From: Bacilli bacterium
Lineage (GTDB): Bacteria; Bacillota_I; Bacilli_A; RF39; UBA660
Assembly (NCBI GenBank): GCA_900771805.1
Contig: CAAGPL010000028.1
Span: 1-15,141 of the forward strand
DNA: 15,141 bases
Direction: 5' to 3'
Shown here: one piece after another, positions 5,326 to 13,244 of the stretch
Position numbering within the stretch: position 1 is the first letter of the stretch
Layout of the letters: each line of letters starts with the position of its first letter
The notes under the pieces: generated by a model
The model's database searches: none
What the model saw: only the letters and a program-made list of their open reading frames with translations
Told to the model about the DNA's origin: nothing
Translations under genes and position numbers: made by a program

Positions 5326-6722
5326 TGGATAAACAAAAATTTTTAAATGAACTTAAAAAACGACTTAAGGTGTTGAATAAAGATGAAATAGAAGATATAG
5401 TAGAAGAATATGAAGGACACATAAATGAAAAAATATCTTCTGGAAAAACTGAAAAAGAAGCAATAGAAGATTTTGGTGATTTTGATTGCTTAATAAAAGA
5501 AATTTTATCTGCTTATAAAATAAATGAAGATTATGAAAATGAGATAAAAGAAAAAAACGTTATTGCAGATTTTGTGGATGGAGTAGTTTCATTTATTAAG
5601 AATTTTGTAAAAAACTTATCAAAACATTCTAGTAAGGATATTGTAAAGTTTGTGTTTGAGTTTATTTGTTTGATATTTTTTATCGCAATTTTAAAGTTTC
5701 CAGTAATAATAATTGAAAAAGCAGGTGATATATTATTTGGAAAACTTATATCACCACCATTTGGTGACATTTTTAAAGTAGTCTGGAAATATATGATTGA
5801 AATTATATACCTTATTTTATCACTGATTGGAATTTTTAATTTTGTTAAAAAAAGGTATATGGAAGGTGAAAATATTAATGAATACAATAATGAATATAAT
5901 ATAAAAAATCAAGCAAAAAAAACATCTAAAGGAAAAATAAAGGAAAATAAAAATTCAATATCTTTTACCAATGTATTAATAATATTTCTTAAGGTAAGTT
6001 TAATATTTATTGTTATTCCAGCTGTATTTAGCTTATTAGCTGCTCTAGTTTTTCTTGTTATAGGATTTATATTGTTAATTCAAGGAATACCATATTTTGG
6101 GATATTCTTATGCTTATTAACCTATATTATTCTTAATTATTTATTTCTTGATTTATCATTCAGATTTATCTTTGATAAAAAATTAAATATGAAAGCATTA
6201 TTAATAACTATTATATCAGCTGTTATTTTGTTTGTTATAGCGGTAGCACTTTCATTTAATGAAGTTGTTAATACCACAATTGTAGATGGATTACCAAATA
6301 ATATTAAGCTTGTGGAAAAACAAAAAGAAGAAATATACTCTAATAATACATTATTAACTTGTAGTAATTTGTATTATACCAATTGTAGTTATGAAATAGA
6401 TGATACTTTAGAAAATAAAATAGAAGCTAAGGTTTCATATTATGATTATAATTATAAGATAGATGATAATTTAAACATAAAGAGGTATGAAAATGATAAG
6501 TTTGAGATAAAGAAAATATATAATTTAGTTATAGATGGACTTAAGGAAAGAAAAATTTATAATTATTATTTATTAAATGATATTAATGTTACAATAAGAA
6601 TTAGTTCTGATGTAAAAAATAAAATGATTGAAAAACAAAAAGAAAAGAATTGCCAGGGGTATAAATATTGCAATTGTTATGATAATATTACTTGTACTGG
6701 ATATAATGATATAGATGATTAA
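5325..6722 (+). CDS. DUF1700 (HAAS-type) multi-pass membrane protein, PadR partner
   Basis: The N-terminal 65 residues are a DUF1700 head: MDKQKFLNELKKRL, then DIVEEYEGHI and AIEDFGDFDCLIKEIL. Such proteins are commonly paired with PadR regulators and thought to be their partner at the membrane; the biochemical role is not settled. Hydrophobic segments lie at about 108-130, 152-173, 214-252 (probably two), 256-280 and 290-311. A charged, Asn/Lys-rich linker runs at about 176-211. Residues 312-465 form a polar domain, with Cys pairs and a Cys-rich end (NCQGYKYCNCYDNITCTGY) that could carry disulfides if outside the cell. The ATG overlaps the padR stop (TAATG). At 465 residues it is much longer than minimal DUF1700 proteins of about 200. 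Confidence 0.85.
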   Translation: MDKQKFLNELKKRLKVLNKDEIEDIVEEYEGHINEKISSGKTEKEAIEDFGDFDCLIKEILSAYKINEDYENEIKEKNVIADFVDGVVSFIKNFVKNLSKHSSKDIVKFVFEFICLIFFIAILKFPVIIIEKAGDILFGKLISPPFGDIFKVVWKYMIEIIYLILSLIGIFNFVKKRYMEGENINEYNNEYNIKNQAKKTSKGKIKENKNSISFTNVLIIFLKVSLIFIVIPAVFSLLAALVFLVIGFILLIQGIPYFGIFLCLLTYIILNYLFLDLSFRFIFDKKLNMKALLITIISAVILFVIAVALSFNEVVNTTIVDGLPNNIKLVEKQKEEIYSNNTLLTCSNLYYTNCSYEIDDTLENKIEAKVSYYDYNYKIDDNLNIKRYENDKFEIKKIYNLVIDGLKERKIYNYYLLNDINVTIRISSDVKNKMIEKQKEKNCQGYKYCNCYDNITCTGYNDIDD

Positions 6723-6743
6723 AATTAAAGCTTTTCATCCTTT
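6714..6743 (+). terminator. Weak terminator candidate after the DUF1700 gene
   Basis: GATGA (6714-6718) can pair with TCATC (6735-6739) and is followed by CTTTT. The stem is short and the loop is long, so termination here would be inefficient. Confidence 0.25.
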
Positions 6744-6760
6744 TATATTCGTGATATAAT
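6732..6760 (+). promoter_or_regulatory. ppa promoter
   Basis: An extended -10, TGATATAAT (6752-6760), has a TTTTCA -35 candidate (6732-6737) at 17-base spacing. It is followed by AAAAGGAGG and the ATG at 6787. Confidence 0.65.
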
Positions 6761-6786
6761 TAAATTTACTAAAAGGAGGATTATTA

Positions 6787-7281
6787 ATGAAAAAAGATGT
6801 AGTAGAAGCAATAATAGAAATACCATTTAGATCTCGTAATAAATATGAGGTAGATCATGAAACTAAAAGAATAAAATTAGATAGGGTTTTATATTCAGCA
6901 ATGGGTTATCCAGCAGAATATGGTTTTTTAGAGGATACATTGGCACTTGATGGAGATCCACTTGATATATTAGTAATTGGAACAGAACCAACATATCCAG
7001 GATGCGTAGTTCCAGCAAGAGTAATAGGATATTTAGAAGCAATTGATAATGGATTTGAAGATTATAAGTTAATATCAGTTGTTGATGTTGATCCAAGATA
7101 TAATGAGATTAATAGATTAGAAGATTTATCTCCATTTATATTAGATGAGATAAAAAACTTTTTTGAAAATTATAAGACACTTCAAAAAGTAGAAGTAAAA
7201 GTAGGAAAGTATCATAATAAAGAGGATGCCTTGGAATTAATTGAAGTTTGTAAAAAAAGATTCAAAGAAGAAGGAAAATAA
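6787..7281 (+). CDS. ppa: Soluble inorganic pyrophosphatase (family I)
   Basis: It hydrolyses pyrophosphate to two phosphates in the cytosol with Mg2+, pulling biosynthetic reactions forward. The 164-residue length is typical. Signatures are IEIPFRSRNKYEVD (10-23, substrate-binding Lys/Arg), YPAEYGFLEDTLALDGDPLDILV (41-63, with the metal-binding Asp55, Asp57 and Asp60) and VVDVDPRYNEI (98-108). The start has AAAAGGAGG 7 bases upstream. Family I enzymes are the E. coli type; many Bacilli instead use the family II (DHH-related) enzyme. It shares a transcript with the following MBL-fold gene (3-bp gap). Confidence 0.96.
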   Translation: MKKDVVEAIIEIPFRSRNKYEVDHETKRIKLDRVLYSAMGYPAEYGFLEDTLALDGDPLDILVIGTEPTYPGCVVPARVIGYLEAIDNGFEDYKLISVVDVDPRYNEINRLEDLSPFILDEIKNFFENYKTLQKVEVKVGKYHNKEDALELIEVCKKRFKEEGK

Positions 7282-7284
7282 AAA

Positions 7285-8091
7285 GTGGAAAAGAAAACAT
7301 CTATTATAATTGCTGTAGTAATATTCTTGATAGCAGCTTTAATATCTGGTTTTTATGAACTTACGATAGATAAGGATATTAAGGAAAATAGTGATAGAAA
7401 AACAACAAGCATAAATGAAACAAATAATTTAGATGAAAAACTTGATAAAAAGGATGATAAAATGATGGACGGAGTAACACTTAATTATCAATCTTCTATA
7501 AGAATAGAAAAAAATAATGAAATTATTTATTTTGATCCATATAAAATTATGGATTCTAAAAATGATGCGAACTATATATTTATAACACATTCACATTATG
7601 ATCATTTTTCTAAAGAAGATATAAAGAAGGTTATGAATGATAATACTAAGTTTGTAGTTACAAGTGATATTGAAAGTGATATTAAGGCACTTGGTGTAAG
7701 TGATAGTAACATACTTGTTACATATCCTAATGAAACATATAAAATAGGAGATTTAACATTTGATACAATTCCTTCATACAACATAAGTAAGTCTTATCAT
7801 AAAAAATCATATAACTGGGTTGGATATAACGTTGTAATTGATGGAACTTCATATTTTACAGTAGGTGATAGTGATGTAACAGATGAACTTAAAAAGGTAA
7901 AATGTGATGTTATATTTGTTCCAGTAGGTGGTACTTATACAATGACTGATAGTGAAGCATCTAAATTAGTAAATGAGATAAAACCTAAGTATGCAGTTCC
8001 AGTTCATTATGGTGAAGTTGGATCAGATAAAAACGCATCTAATTTCGTTAGTCAGTTAGATAGTGATATAAAAGGTATTATATTAAAGTAA
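7285..8091 (+). CDS. Membrane-anchored metallo-beta-lactamase-fold hydrolase (UlaG-like)
   Basis: It is a putative metal-dependent hydrolase held at the membrane. Residues 5-23 form an N-terminal signal-anchor helix after MEKK, and residues 28-62 are a polar, charged linker. The MBL domain follows: THSHYDH (101-107, giving His102, His104, Asp106, His107), His172, GDSD (194-197) and VPVHYG (238-243, His241). This set matches the UlaG-like (beta-lactamase superfamily domain 2) type. The substrate is unknown; the domain would face outside if the anchor is N-in. It begins with GTG 3 bp after the ppa stop, with AGAAGGA within the end of ppa as ribosome site, so it is co-transcribed with ppa. Confidence 0.88.
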   Translation: MEKKTSIIIAVVIFLIAALISGFYELTIDKDIKENSDRKTTSINETNNLDEKLDKKDDKMMDGVTLNYQSSIRIEKNNEIIYFDPYKIMDSKNDANYIFITHSHYDHFSKEDIKKVMNDNTKFVVTSDIESDIKALGVSDSNILVTYPNETYKIGDLTFDTIPSYNISKSYHKKSYNWVGYNVVIDGTSYFTVGDSDVTDELKKVKCDVIFVPVGGTYTMTDSEASKLVNEIKPKYAVPVHYGEVGSDKNASNFVSQLDSDIKGIILK

Positions 8092-8117
8092 GGTTATAAT
8101 TTGTAATCTTACTTTTT
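8085..8117 (+). terminator. Intrinsic terminator overlapping the MBL gene stop
   Basis: AAAGTAAGGTTA (8085-8096) pairs with TAATCTTACTTT (8104-8115), 12 positions with one wobble, around a 7-base loop, and runs into Ts. The TAA stop (8089-8091) lies inside the 5' arm. Confidence 0.85.
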
Positions 8118-8133
8118 ATATTTTATATAATTA

Positions 8134-8142
8134 TGATATAAT
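8134..8142 (+). promoter_or_regulatory. mnmA extended -10 promoter
   Basis: TGATATAAT is a perfect extended -10; the -35 region falls in the preceding terminator's T-run (TTTTAT) and is weak. The predicted start near 8149 leaves a leader of about 24 bases. Confidence 0.6.
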
Positions 8143-8172
8143 ATTAAATATGAAAAAAAGGAAGTGGTACTT

Positions 8173-9279
8173 ATGAAGAAAAAGGTAGTAATAGGAATGA
8201 GTGGTGGTGTTGATTCATCAGTCGCTGCAATTATGCTTCAAAAACAAGGTTACGAAGTAATTGGACTTTTTATGCGTAACTGGGATTCTTTTGCAGATGG
8301 TGAAGTAGAAGGTGCACCAACAACTGATGAAGGAATATGTCCTCAAGAAGTTGATTATAACGATGCAAAAAAAGTATGTGACAAACTTGGAATACCACTT
8401 TATCGTAAAGACTTTATAAAAGAATATTGGGATTATGTATTTACTTACTTTTTAGATGAATTAAAAAAGGGAAGAACTCCTAATCCAGATATTATGTGTA
8501 ATAAGTATATTAAGTTTGATCAGTTTGCTAAAGAAGCCACCAAGCTAGGAGCAGACTATATTGCAACAGGACACTACTGCAGAGTAAAAGATGGACAATT
8601 AATGCGCGCTAAAGACGACAATAAAGACCAATCATACTTTTTATCACAGGTATCTAAAGAGCAACTTAAAAACGTTTTATTTCCGGTAGGAAATATGATA
8701 AAGCCTGACGTTAGAAAAATAGCAGAAGAATATGACTTAGTAACAGCTAAGAAAAAAGATTCAACCGGAATATGTTTTATTGGAGAAAGAAACTTTTCTA
8801 ACTTCTTAAAGAATTACTTACCAAATCAGCCAGGAGACATAGTTGATATAAAAACTGGTAAAAAAGTAGGAAATCATATAGGACTTATGCATTATACAAT
8901 AGGTCAAAGAAGAGGCCTTGATATTGGTGGAACAAAAAACAGAATGTTTGTGGTTGGTAAAGATTTAAGTAAAAATATTTTGTACATAGAATCAGGTAAT
9001 GACGAATATTTAATTACAACATCTTGCGTTGTAGACCAAATAAACTGGACTTATGAAAAAAGATTAGAAAAATGTACAGCAAAGTTTAGATATAGACAAA
9101 AAGATATTGAAGTTAGCATAGAGTGGTTAAACGATGATGAAATATTAGTTAAGTATCCACAAGGCGTTAAATCAGTAACACCAGGCCAAGCATGTGTATT
9201 TTATGATGGTGATATATGCTTAGGTGGCGGTATCATTAAAGAGGTAAGGAAAAACGGAGAGAAATTATGGTATTTATAA
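8173..9279 (+). CDS. mnmA: tRNA-specific 2-thiouridylase MnmA
   Basis: It adds sulfur to uridine 34 of the Lys, Glu and Gln tRNAs (s2U34), adenylating the base and receiving sulfur from a cysteine desulfurase or relay. The 368 residues carry the P-loop SGGVDSS (10-16), GLFMRNWD (31-38), NPDIMCN with catalytic Cys109, GHYCR (133-137), DQSYFLS (152-158), STGICFIGER with catalytic Cys201, and YTIGQRRGL (241-249). The length is normal. The ATG at 8173 is preferred because AAGGAAGTGG precedes it; an in-frame GTG at 8164 lies within that ribosome site. It is a single-gene unit with its own promoter and terminator. Confidence 0.97.
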   Translation: MKKKVVIGMSGGVDSSVAAIMLQKQGYEVIGLFMRNWDSFADGEVEGAPTTDEGICPQEVDYNDAKKVCDKLGIPLYRKDFIKEYWDYVFTYFLDELKKGRTPNPDIMCNKYIKFDQFAKEATKLGADYIATGHYCRVKDGQLMRAKDDNKDQSYFLSQVSKEQLKNVLFPVGNMIKPDVRKIAEEYDLVTAKKKDSTGICFIGERNFSNFLKNYLPNQPGDIVDIKTGKKVGNHIGLMHYTIGQRRGLDIGGTKNRMFVVGKDLSKNILYIESGNDEYLITTSCVVDQINWTYEKRLEKCTAKFRYRQKDIEVSIEWLNDDEILVKYPQGVKSVTPGQACVFYDGDICLGGGIIKEVRKNGEKLWYL

Positions 9280-9293
9280 GCCATAATTTTTTT
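9262..9293 (+). terminator. Intrinsic terminator overlapping the end of mnmA
   Basis: AAATTATGG (9262-9270) pairs perfectly with CCATAATTT (9281-9289) around a 10-base loop containing the TAA stop, followed by Ts. The 5' arm encodes the last residues of MnmA. Confidence 0.83.
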
Positions 9294-9320
9294 GTTATAA
9301 ATAGTTTGTTATGATATAAT
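9292..9320 (+). promoter_or_regulatory. Promoter of the rhomboid gene cluster
   Basis: An extended -10, TGATATAAT (9312-9320), and TTGTTA (9292-9297) are 17 bases apart. The -35 begins in the last two Ts of the mnmA terminator, so the two signals are packed together. Confidence 0.68.
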
Positions 9321-9339
9321 TAAAAAGAGGATGATAGTT

Positions 9340-9900
9340 ATGGAATTTATTAATTATTTAGGTTATAACTCGGTTGTTATATTAACCTTTTTCTTTATAT
9401 CTTTAATAGCGCTTATACTAAATTATATAACTAGGGGTAAGAGCAATAATGTTTTATTTTCATCTTATAGAAGTAGTTTACTAAAACCACTTACTTACGT
9501 AAGATTAGTAACTCATATATTTGGTCACGCAGATTGGAACCATTTTATGAATAATTTTTTATATATTCTTCTAATTGGTCCTATGATAGAAGAAAAGTAT
9601 GGTAGTAAGAATTTAACCATTATGATTTTAGTAACTGCTATTATAACAGGAATAATTAACATGATTTTTACAAACAAAAAAATTCTTGGTGCAAGTGGGA
9701 TTGTATTTATGCTTATAGTTCTTTCTTCATTCGTTAATATAACAACGGGAAAAGTACCAATAACACTAATTTTAATTTGCATTTTCTACGTTATAAACGA
9801 AATTATTTCAGGAATATTTAAAAAAGATGACATATCACATACCGGGCATTTAATTGGAGCTTTATGCGGATTTATATTTGGATTTTATGTGTTTAAGTAA
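9340..9900 (+). CDS. Rhomboid-family intramembrane serine protease
   Basis: It should cleave transmembrane substrates within the membrane using a Ser-His dyad. The 186 residues form about six membrane helices. Rhomboid signatures are GHADWNHFMNN (62-72, for the GHxxxxHxxxN motif), GASG with Ser119 as nucleophile, and HTGHLIGALCGF (167-178), where His170 is the likely partner. The ATG at 9340 is chosen: AGAGG (9326-9330) is followed at once by another ATG at 9331, too close for initiation. It is the first gene of a tight unit with the UDG-like, PepC and MFS genes. Confidence 0.92.
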   Translation: MEFINYLGYNSVVILTFFFISLIALILNYITRGKSNNVLFSSYRSSLLKPLTYVRLVTHIFGHADWNHFMNNFLYILLIGPMIEEKYGSKNLTIMILVTAIITGIINMIFTNKKILGASGIVFMLIVLSSFVNITTGKVPITLILICIFYVINEIISGIFKKDDISHTGHLIGALCGFIFGFYVFK

Positions 9901-9914
9901 GTTGGGAGAAAATT

Positions 9915-10586
9915 ATGACAGAATTAAAAAGTAGGGAAGAAAGCCTTTTAAAAATTAATAAAAAATATAATAGAATGCAAAAAAAGTATGGGGATAAAAG
10001 TTTGAATACGATTACAAATGGTGGAAAAATAAATAATCCAGATATTTGTTTTGTATTTATGAATCCGACAGGAAGGAATATAGCAAGTCAAAATACTTGG
10101 AAAGGCATAAAATCTCCTTGGATTGGTACTAAAAACATATGGAAGTTATTTCACAGCGTAGAACTTTTAAGTGATGATTTATATAATGAAATAGTAGAAA
10201 AGAAGCCAAAGGATTGGGATTATGCTTTCGCAGAGAAAGTATACCATGAAGTAGAAAATAAGAACTATTTTATAACAAACTTAGGAAAATGTACTCAAAT
10301 TGATGCTAGACCTTTACCAGACGAAATTTTAGAAAGCTATTTAGAATTATTATTAAAGGAAGTTGAGATAGTAAATCCTAAAATAATTATTACGTTTGGC
10401 AATCAGGTAAGTTCTATTATTTTAGATAAAAAAATATCAGTATCTGAAATTAGAAAAAAGTACTTTGATAAAGAAATAAACGGAAAATTATATAAGATAT
10501 TTCCAGTATATTATCCGGTTGGAAATGGCATTTTTAACATAGATAAAGCTATAGAAGATATAAAATGGATAATAAAAAATTACTAA
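9915..10586 (+). CDS. Uracil-DNA-glycosylase-superfamily protein
   Basis: The 223-residue cytosolic protein shows the UDG-fold landmarks: DICFVFMNPTGRNIASQ (43-59, motif A position), YFITNLGKC (118-126), PKIIITFGNQV (155-165) and IFPVYYPVGNG (195-205, motif C position, where enzymes often have HPS). This pattern resembles the broad family 4-like/UdgX-like branch, but the four iron-sulfur cysteines of family 4 are absent (only Cys45 and Cys126). It could be a true base-excision enzyme or a nucleic-acid-binding relative; the substrate cannot be read from sequence. It starts 14 bp after the rhomboid stop, with GGGAG upstream, and ends 13 bp before the PepC gene. Confidence 0.78.
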   Translation: MTELKSREESLLKINKKYNRMQKKYGDKSLNTITNGGKINNPDICFVFMNPTGRNIASQNTWKGIKSPWIGTKNIWKLFHSVELLSDDLYNEIVEKKPKDWDYAFAEKVYHEVENKNYFITNLGKCTQIDARPLPDEILESYLELLLKEVEIVNPKIIITFGNQVSSIILDKKISVSEIRKKYFDKEINGKLYKIFPVYYPVGNGIFNIDKAIEDIKWIIKNY

Positions 10587-10599
10587 AGAAAGTGAAAAA

Positions 10600-11925
10600 A
10601 TGGAAGAACAAATAACCCTTGATTTAATAAGTACTTTTAGTGATGTTTACAATAGTGATCCACAAAATAAGATGATAGAAGATAAAATAACTAAAAATGG
10701 ACTAGAAGAAAGCTTAATAAACAAAACAATAATCAAAGAAAATAAACCAGTTTTTAATATTGAATTACCAGATAGCAAAAGATATGATCAAAAAGATAAT
10801 TTTAGATGTTGGATATATAGTGGTTTAAATACTATTAAATACGATGTAGCTAAAAACTTGAATATTGATTTAAAAAGTTTTTCATTATCTAATAGTTATA
10901 TTGCTTTTTTTGATAAATTAGAAAAATCAAATAATACTTATGAAAATATTATAAATCTTCAAGATACAAGCTTAAAATATATAAATAAAGAAAAAATATT
11001 AAAAGATTGTGTAAGTGAGTCTGGAAACTGGAAGTGGTTTGTTTCTATTGTAAATAAGTATGGATTAGTTCCTTATGAATGTATGCAAGATGCTTTTGAA
11101 GATTTGGTAGAAAAAAACATTACAAATTTATTTACTGAAAAAGTAAAAAAAGATTGTATTAAATTAATAAATGAAAAAAATAATAACAAAAATATAGAAG
11201 ATTTAAGAAAAATAAAAGAAGGCTATTTAAAGGAAAATTATGTTTTTTTATCAAAAATATTAGGTGAGCCTAAGTTGAAATTTGATTATGGTTATACAGA
11301 TAAGAATTCTAATTATATAAAATATAAAAACATGACACCTTTAGAGTTTAAAAATAAATTTTTAAGTATTAATTTAGATGACTTTGTTTTTTTAGAAAAT
11401 GCACCATCATATGATAAAGATTTTTATAAATTATATAGAAAAAAATACCTTGGAAATGTTTATAAAGAAAGCTATATTGAGTTTTTAAACTTACCGATAA
11501 ATGAAATAAAAAAATTAGCAATTAAGCAACTTAAAGATAAAATCCCAGTTTATATAGGAATAAATATAAAAAAGTTTAGCGACAAGAAATCCGGAATATT
11601 AGATACTAGATTATTTGATTATAAAAAAGTATTAGGTTTAGACTTTTTAACAAAAAAAGAAGCTTTTAATACACAAAATATTTATACTCATCATTGTATG
11701 TCAATATGTGGAGTGAACTTGTTGGAAAACGGAAAACCTCAAAGATGGAAAGTAGAAGATAGTTATGGTGATAGTAAAAAGGTTAATGGTTATTATATTA
11801 TGAATGATAATTATTTTGATGAGTTTGTATTACAAGTGATTATAAATAAAAAGTATTTATCAAAAGATCAACTTGAGTTATTTAAACAAGATGTAATAGA
11901 AATTGATGTAGAAGATTCAATTTAA
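10600..11925 (+). CDS. C1B cysteine aminopeptidase, PepC/bleomycin hydrolase type, with Asn-to-Asp change
   Basis: PepC enzymes are cytosolic hexameric aminopeptidases that trim peptides from the N-terminus. The 441-residue length fits. Visible are Gln64 and Cys70 (DQKDNFRCWIYSGLN, oxyanion Gln and nucleophile Cys), His365 (THHCMSICGV) and the WKVEDSYGD block (383-391). That block is WKVENSWG in the family, so the third catalytic residue here is Asp387 instead of Asn. The GRCW motif reads FRCW. The C-terminal tail, which self-plugs the active site in the family, is DVIEIDVEDSI. The ribosome site is weak (AAAGAAAGTG). It is divergent, so a normal peptidase role is probable but not certain. It lies third in the rhomboid cassette. 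Confidence 0.88.
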   Translation: MEEQITLDLISTFSDVYNSDPQNKMIEDKITKNGLEESLINKTIIKENKPVFNIELPDSKRYDQKDNFRCWIYSGLNTIKYDVAKNLNIDLKSFSLSNSYIAFFDKLEKSNNTYENIINLQDTSLKYINKEKILKDCVSESGNWKWFVSIVNKYGLVPYECMQDAFEDLVEKNITNLFTEKVKKDCIKLINEKNNNKNIEDLRKIKEGYLKENYVFLSKILGEPKLKFDYGYTDKNSNYIKYKNMTPLEFKNKFLSINLDDFVFLENAPSYDKDFYKLYRKKYLGNVYKESYIEFLNLPINEIKKLAIKQLKDKIPVYIGINIKKFSDKKSGILDTRLFDYKKVLGLDFLTKKEAFNTQNIYTHHCMSICGVNLLENGKPQRWKVEDSYGDSKKVNGYYIMNDNYFDEFVLQVIINKKYLSKDQLELFKQDVIEIDVEDSI

Positions 11926-11938
11926 AAAGGAGTACAAA

Positions 11939-13129
11939 ATGAATAAAAAAATTGAAAAAAACGCAAAACTCTTGATTGCAAGTGATTTAATATATTCATT
12001 AACAGGAGTATTTGTAGAGACTTTTTTAGTTGCTTACTTTTTGAAAGTAACAAATAAAAACATAACTACTATTTCAATATATTATATTTTAATATATACC
12101 TTAACTAGTTTAGGTAATATAGTAATGGGAAAAATAATAAAAAGAGCACCAGACAAGAGTAAACAAATAATGTCATTTGGAATTGTTGCAAGAGCATTAT
12201 TTATACTTTTTATTGTTTTACTATCTGAAAAAATTGCAACTAATTATATTTTAATTGCAATAATATATGCTTTTTCAGAAATGCTATATTGGTGTGCTCA
12301 TGAGTTAATATACATAGATGTTACAAATAATGATAATAGAAAAAAATATATGTCCATAAAAAAAATATTATGTAAGATTGTAAATGTAATATCTCCTATT
12401 ATTTTAGGTACCTCAATTGAATTTTACTCGTTTACCAAAATAGCTGTATATGTTTTTGCATTATCTGTTATTCAGATATTGATAACATTATTTATTAAGA
12501 CAAATATAAAAAAAGAAAAAATACAATATAATTTCAAGGAATTTATAGAATATATTAAACGTAATAAACTAAAAAAGATACAAAAGTATAATTTATCTGC
12601 TATCTCTTACGGTATTGTAGAAAGTTCAATTAGTACATTAATAGTAATTATAACTATTATGACATTTAAAACATCTTTGAATTTAGGAATTTTAACTACT
12701 ATTTTTTCGGCTTTTTCTATGTTGTCTTTGATGTTATATGATAAATTTTATAATAAAAATAATGCAAAGTTTATTTTGGCATTGTGTTCTATTATTGTGG
12801 TAATAGGTGTTATTGGTTTACTAATAAATATTAGTAAAACTAGCTTAGTAATTTACAACTTTTGTTATATGGTTACTTTTTGTATTTTTGATGTTGTATA
12901 TAATACAAGAAAAGGTGATTTGGTAAAGGAATGTAAAATAGATAAGTATAGAGAAGAATATATTGGTTATACTTCTATTGGCATTGGAATTGGAAGGATA
13001 ATTGGTTATGTATTAATGTTAATTGTATCTTTTACAAGCAATATAATTTATTTTAAAATATTGCTTGCTGTTGTGACATTATTTGCGCCAATATATTGCT
13101 GCTTAATAGTTAAATCATTGAAAGATTAG
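11939..13129 (+). CDS. MFS transporter, substrate unknown
   Basis: The 396-residue protein has about twelve hydrophobic helices (approximately 11-35, 42-65, 78-97, 102-122, 145-163, 168-187, then after a basic loop 188-218: 219-241, 248-268, 277-297, 302-322, 340-365, 370-391). This is the 6+loop+6 layout of the Major Facilitator Superfamily. The loop after helix 2, GKIIKRAPDKSK (64-75), fits MFS motif A. Substrate and direction are unknown. It is the last gene of the cassette, 13 bp after the peptidase stop, with AAGGAG at 11927-11932. It ends in TAG. Export of peptides or amino acids would suit the neighbouring peptidase, but that is only inference. Confidence 0.88.
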   Translation: MNKKIEKNAKLLIASDLIYSLTGVFVETFLVAYFLKVTNKNITTISIYYILIYTLTSLGNIVMGKIIKRAPDKSKQIMSFGIVARALFILFIVLLSEKIATNYILIAIIYAFSEMLYWCAHELIYIDVTNNDNRKKYMSIKKILCKIVNVISPIILGTSIEFYSFTKIAVYVFALSVIQILITLFIKTNIKKEKIQYNFKEFIEYIKRNKLKKIQKYNLSAISYGIVESSISTLIVIITIMTFKTSLNLGILTTIFSAFSMLSLMLYDKFYNKNNAKFILALCSIIVVIGVIGLLINISKTSLVIYNFCYMVTFCIFDVVYNTRKGDLVKECKIDKYREEYIGYTSIGIGIGRIIGYVLMLIVSFTSNIIYFKILLAVVTLFAPIYCCLIVKSLKD

Positions 13130-13187
13130 AGAAAGTAAAATTGAGTTATATTAGTCATAAAATTAGTAATAAGGAATAAAAAGAGGT

Positions 13188-13207
13188 ATTGAATTCTAGA
13201 ATTTAAT
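13188..13207 (+). repeat. Near-perfect 20-base palindrome upstream of the small ORF
   Basis: ATTGAATTCTAGAATTTAAT has a perfect 12-base palindromic core (AATTCTAGAATT, 13192-13203) and one mismatch in its flanks (G versus T). It lies 38 bases before the start of the small gene and could be an operator or hairpin; no T-run follows. Confidence 0.55.
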
Positions 13208-13244
13208 AAAATATGTGTAAAAGATCTGAATGGAGAAAAATAAG

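Noticed and set aside
5531..5887. Minus-strand open frame within the DUF1700 gene
   Set aside because: Shadow of the hydrophobic coding strand; no start signal.
8164..8172. GTG start for mnmA
   Set aside because: It falls within the AAGGAAGTGG ribosome site; MnmA proteins begin close to the ATG at 8173.
9331..9339. ATG at 9331 as start of the rhomboid gene
   Set aside because: It follows AGAGG with no spacer; ATG 9340 has proper spacing.
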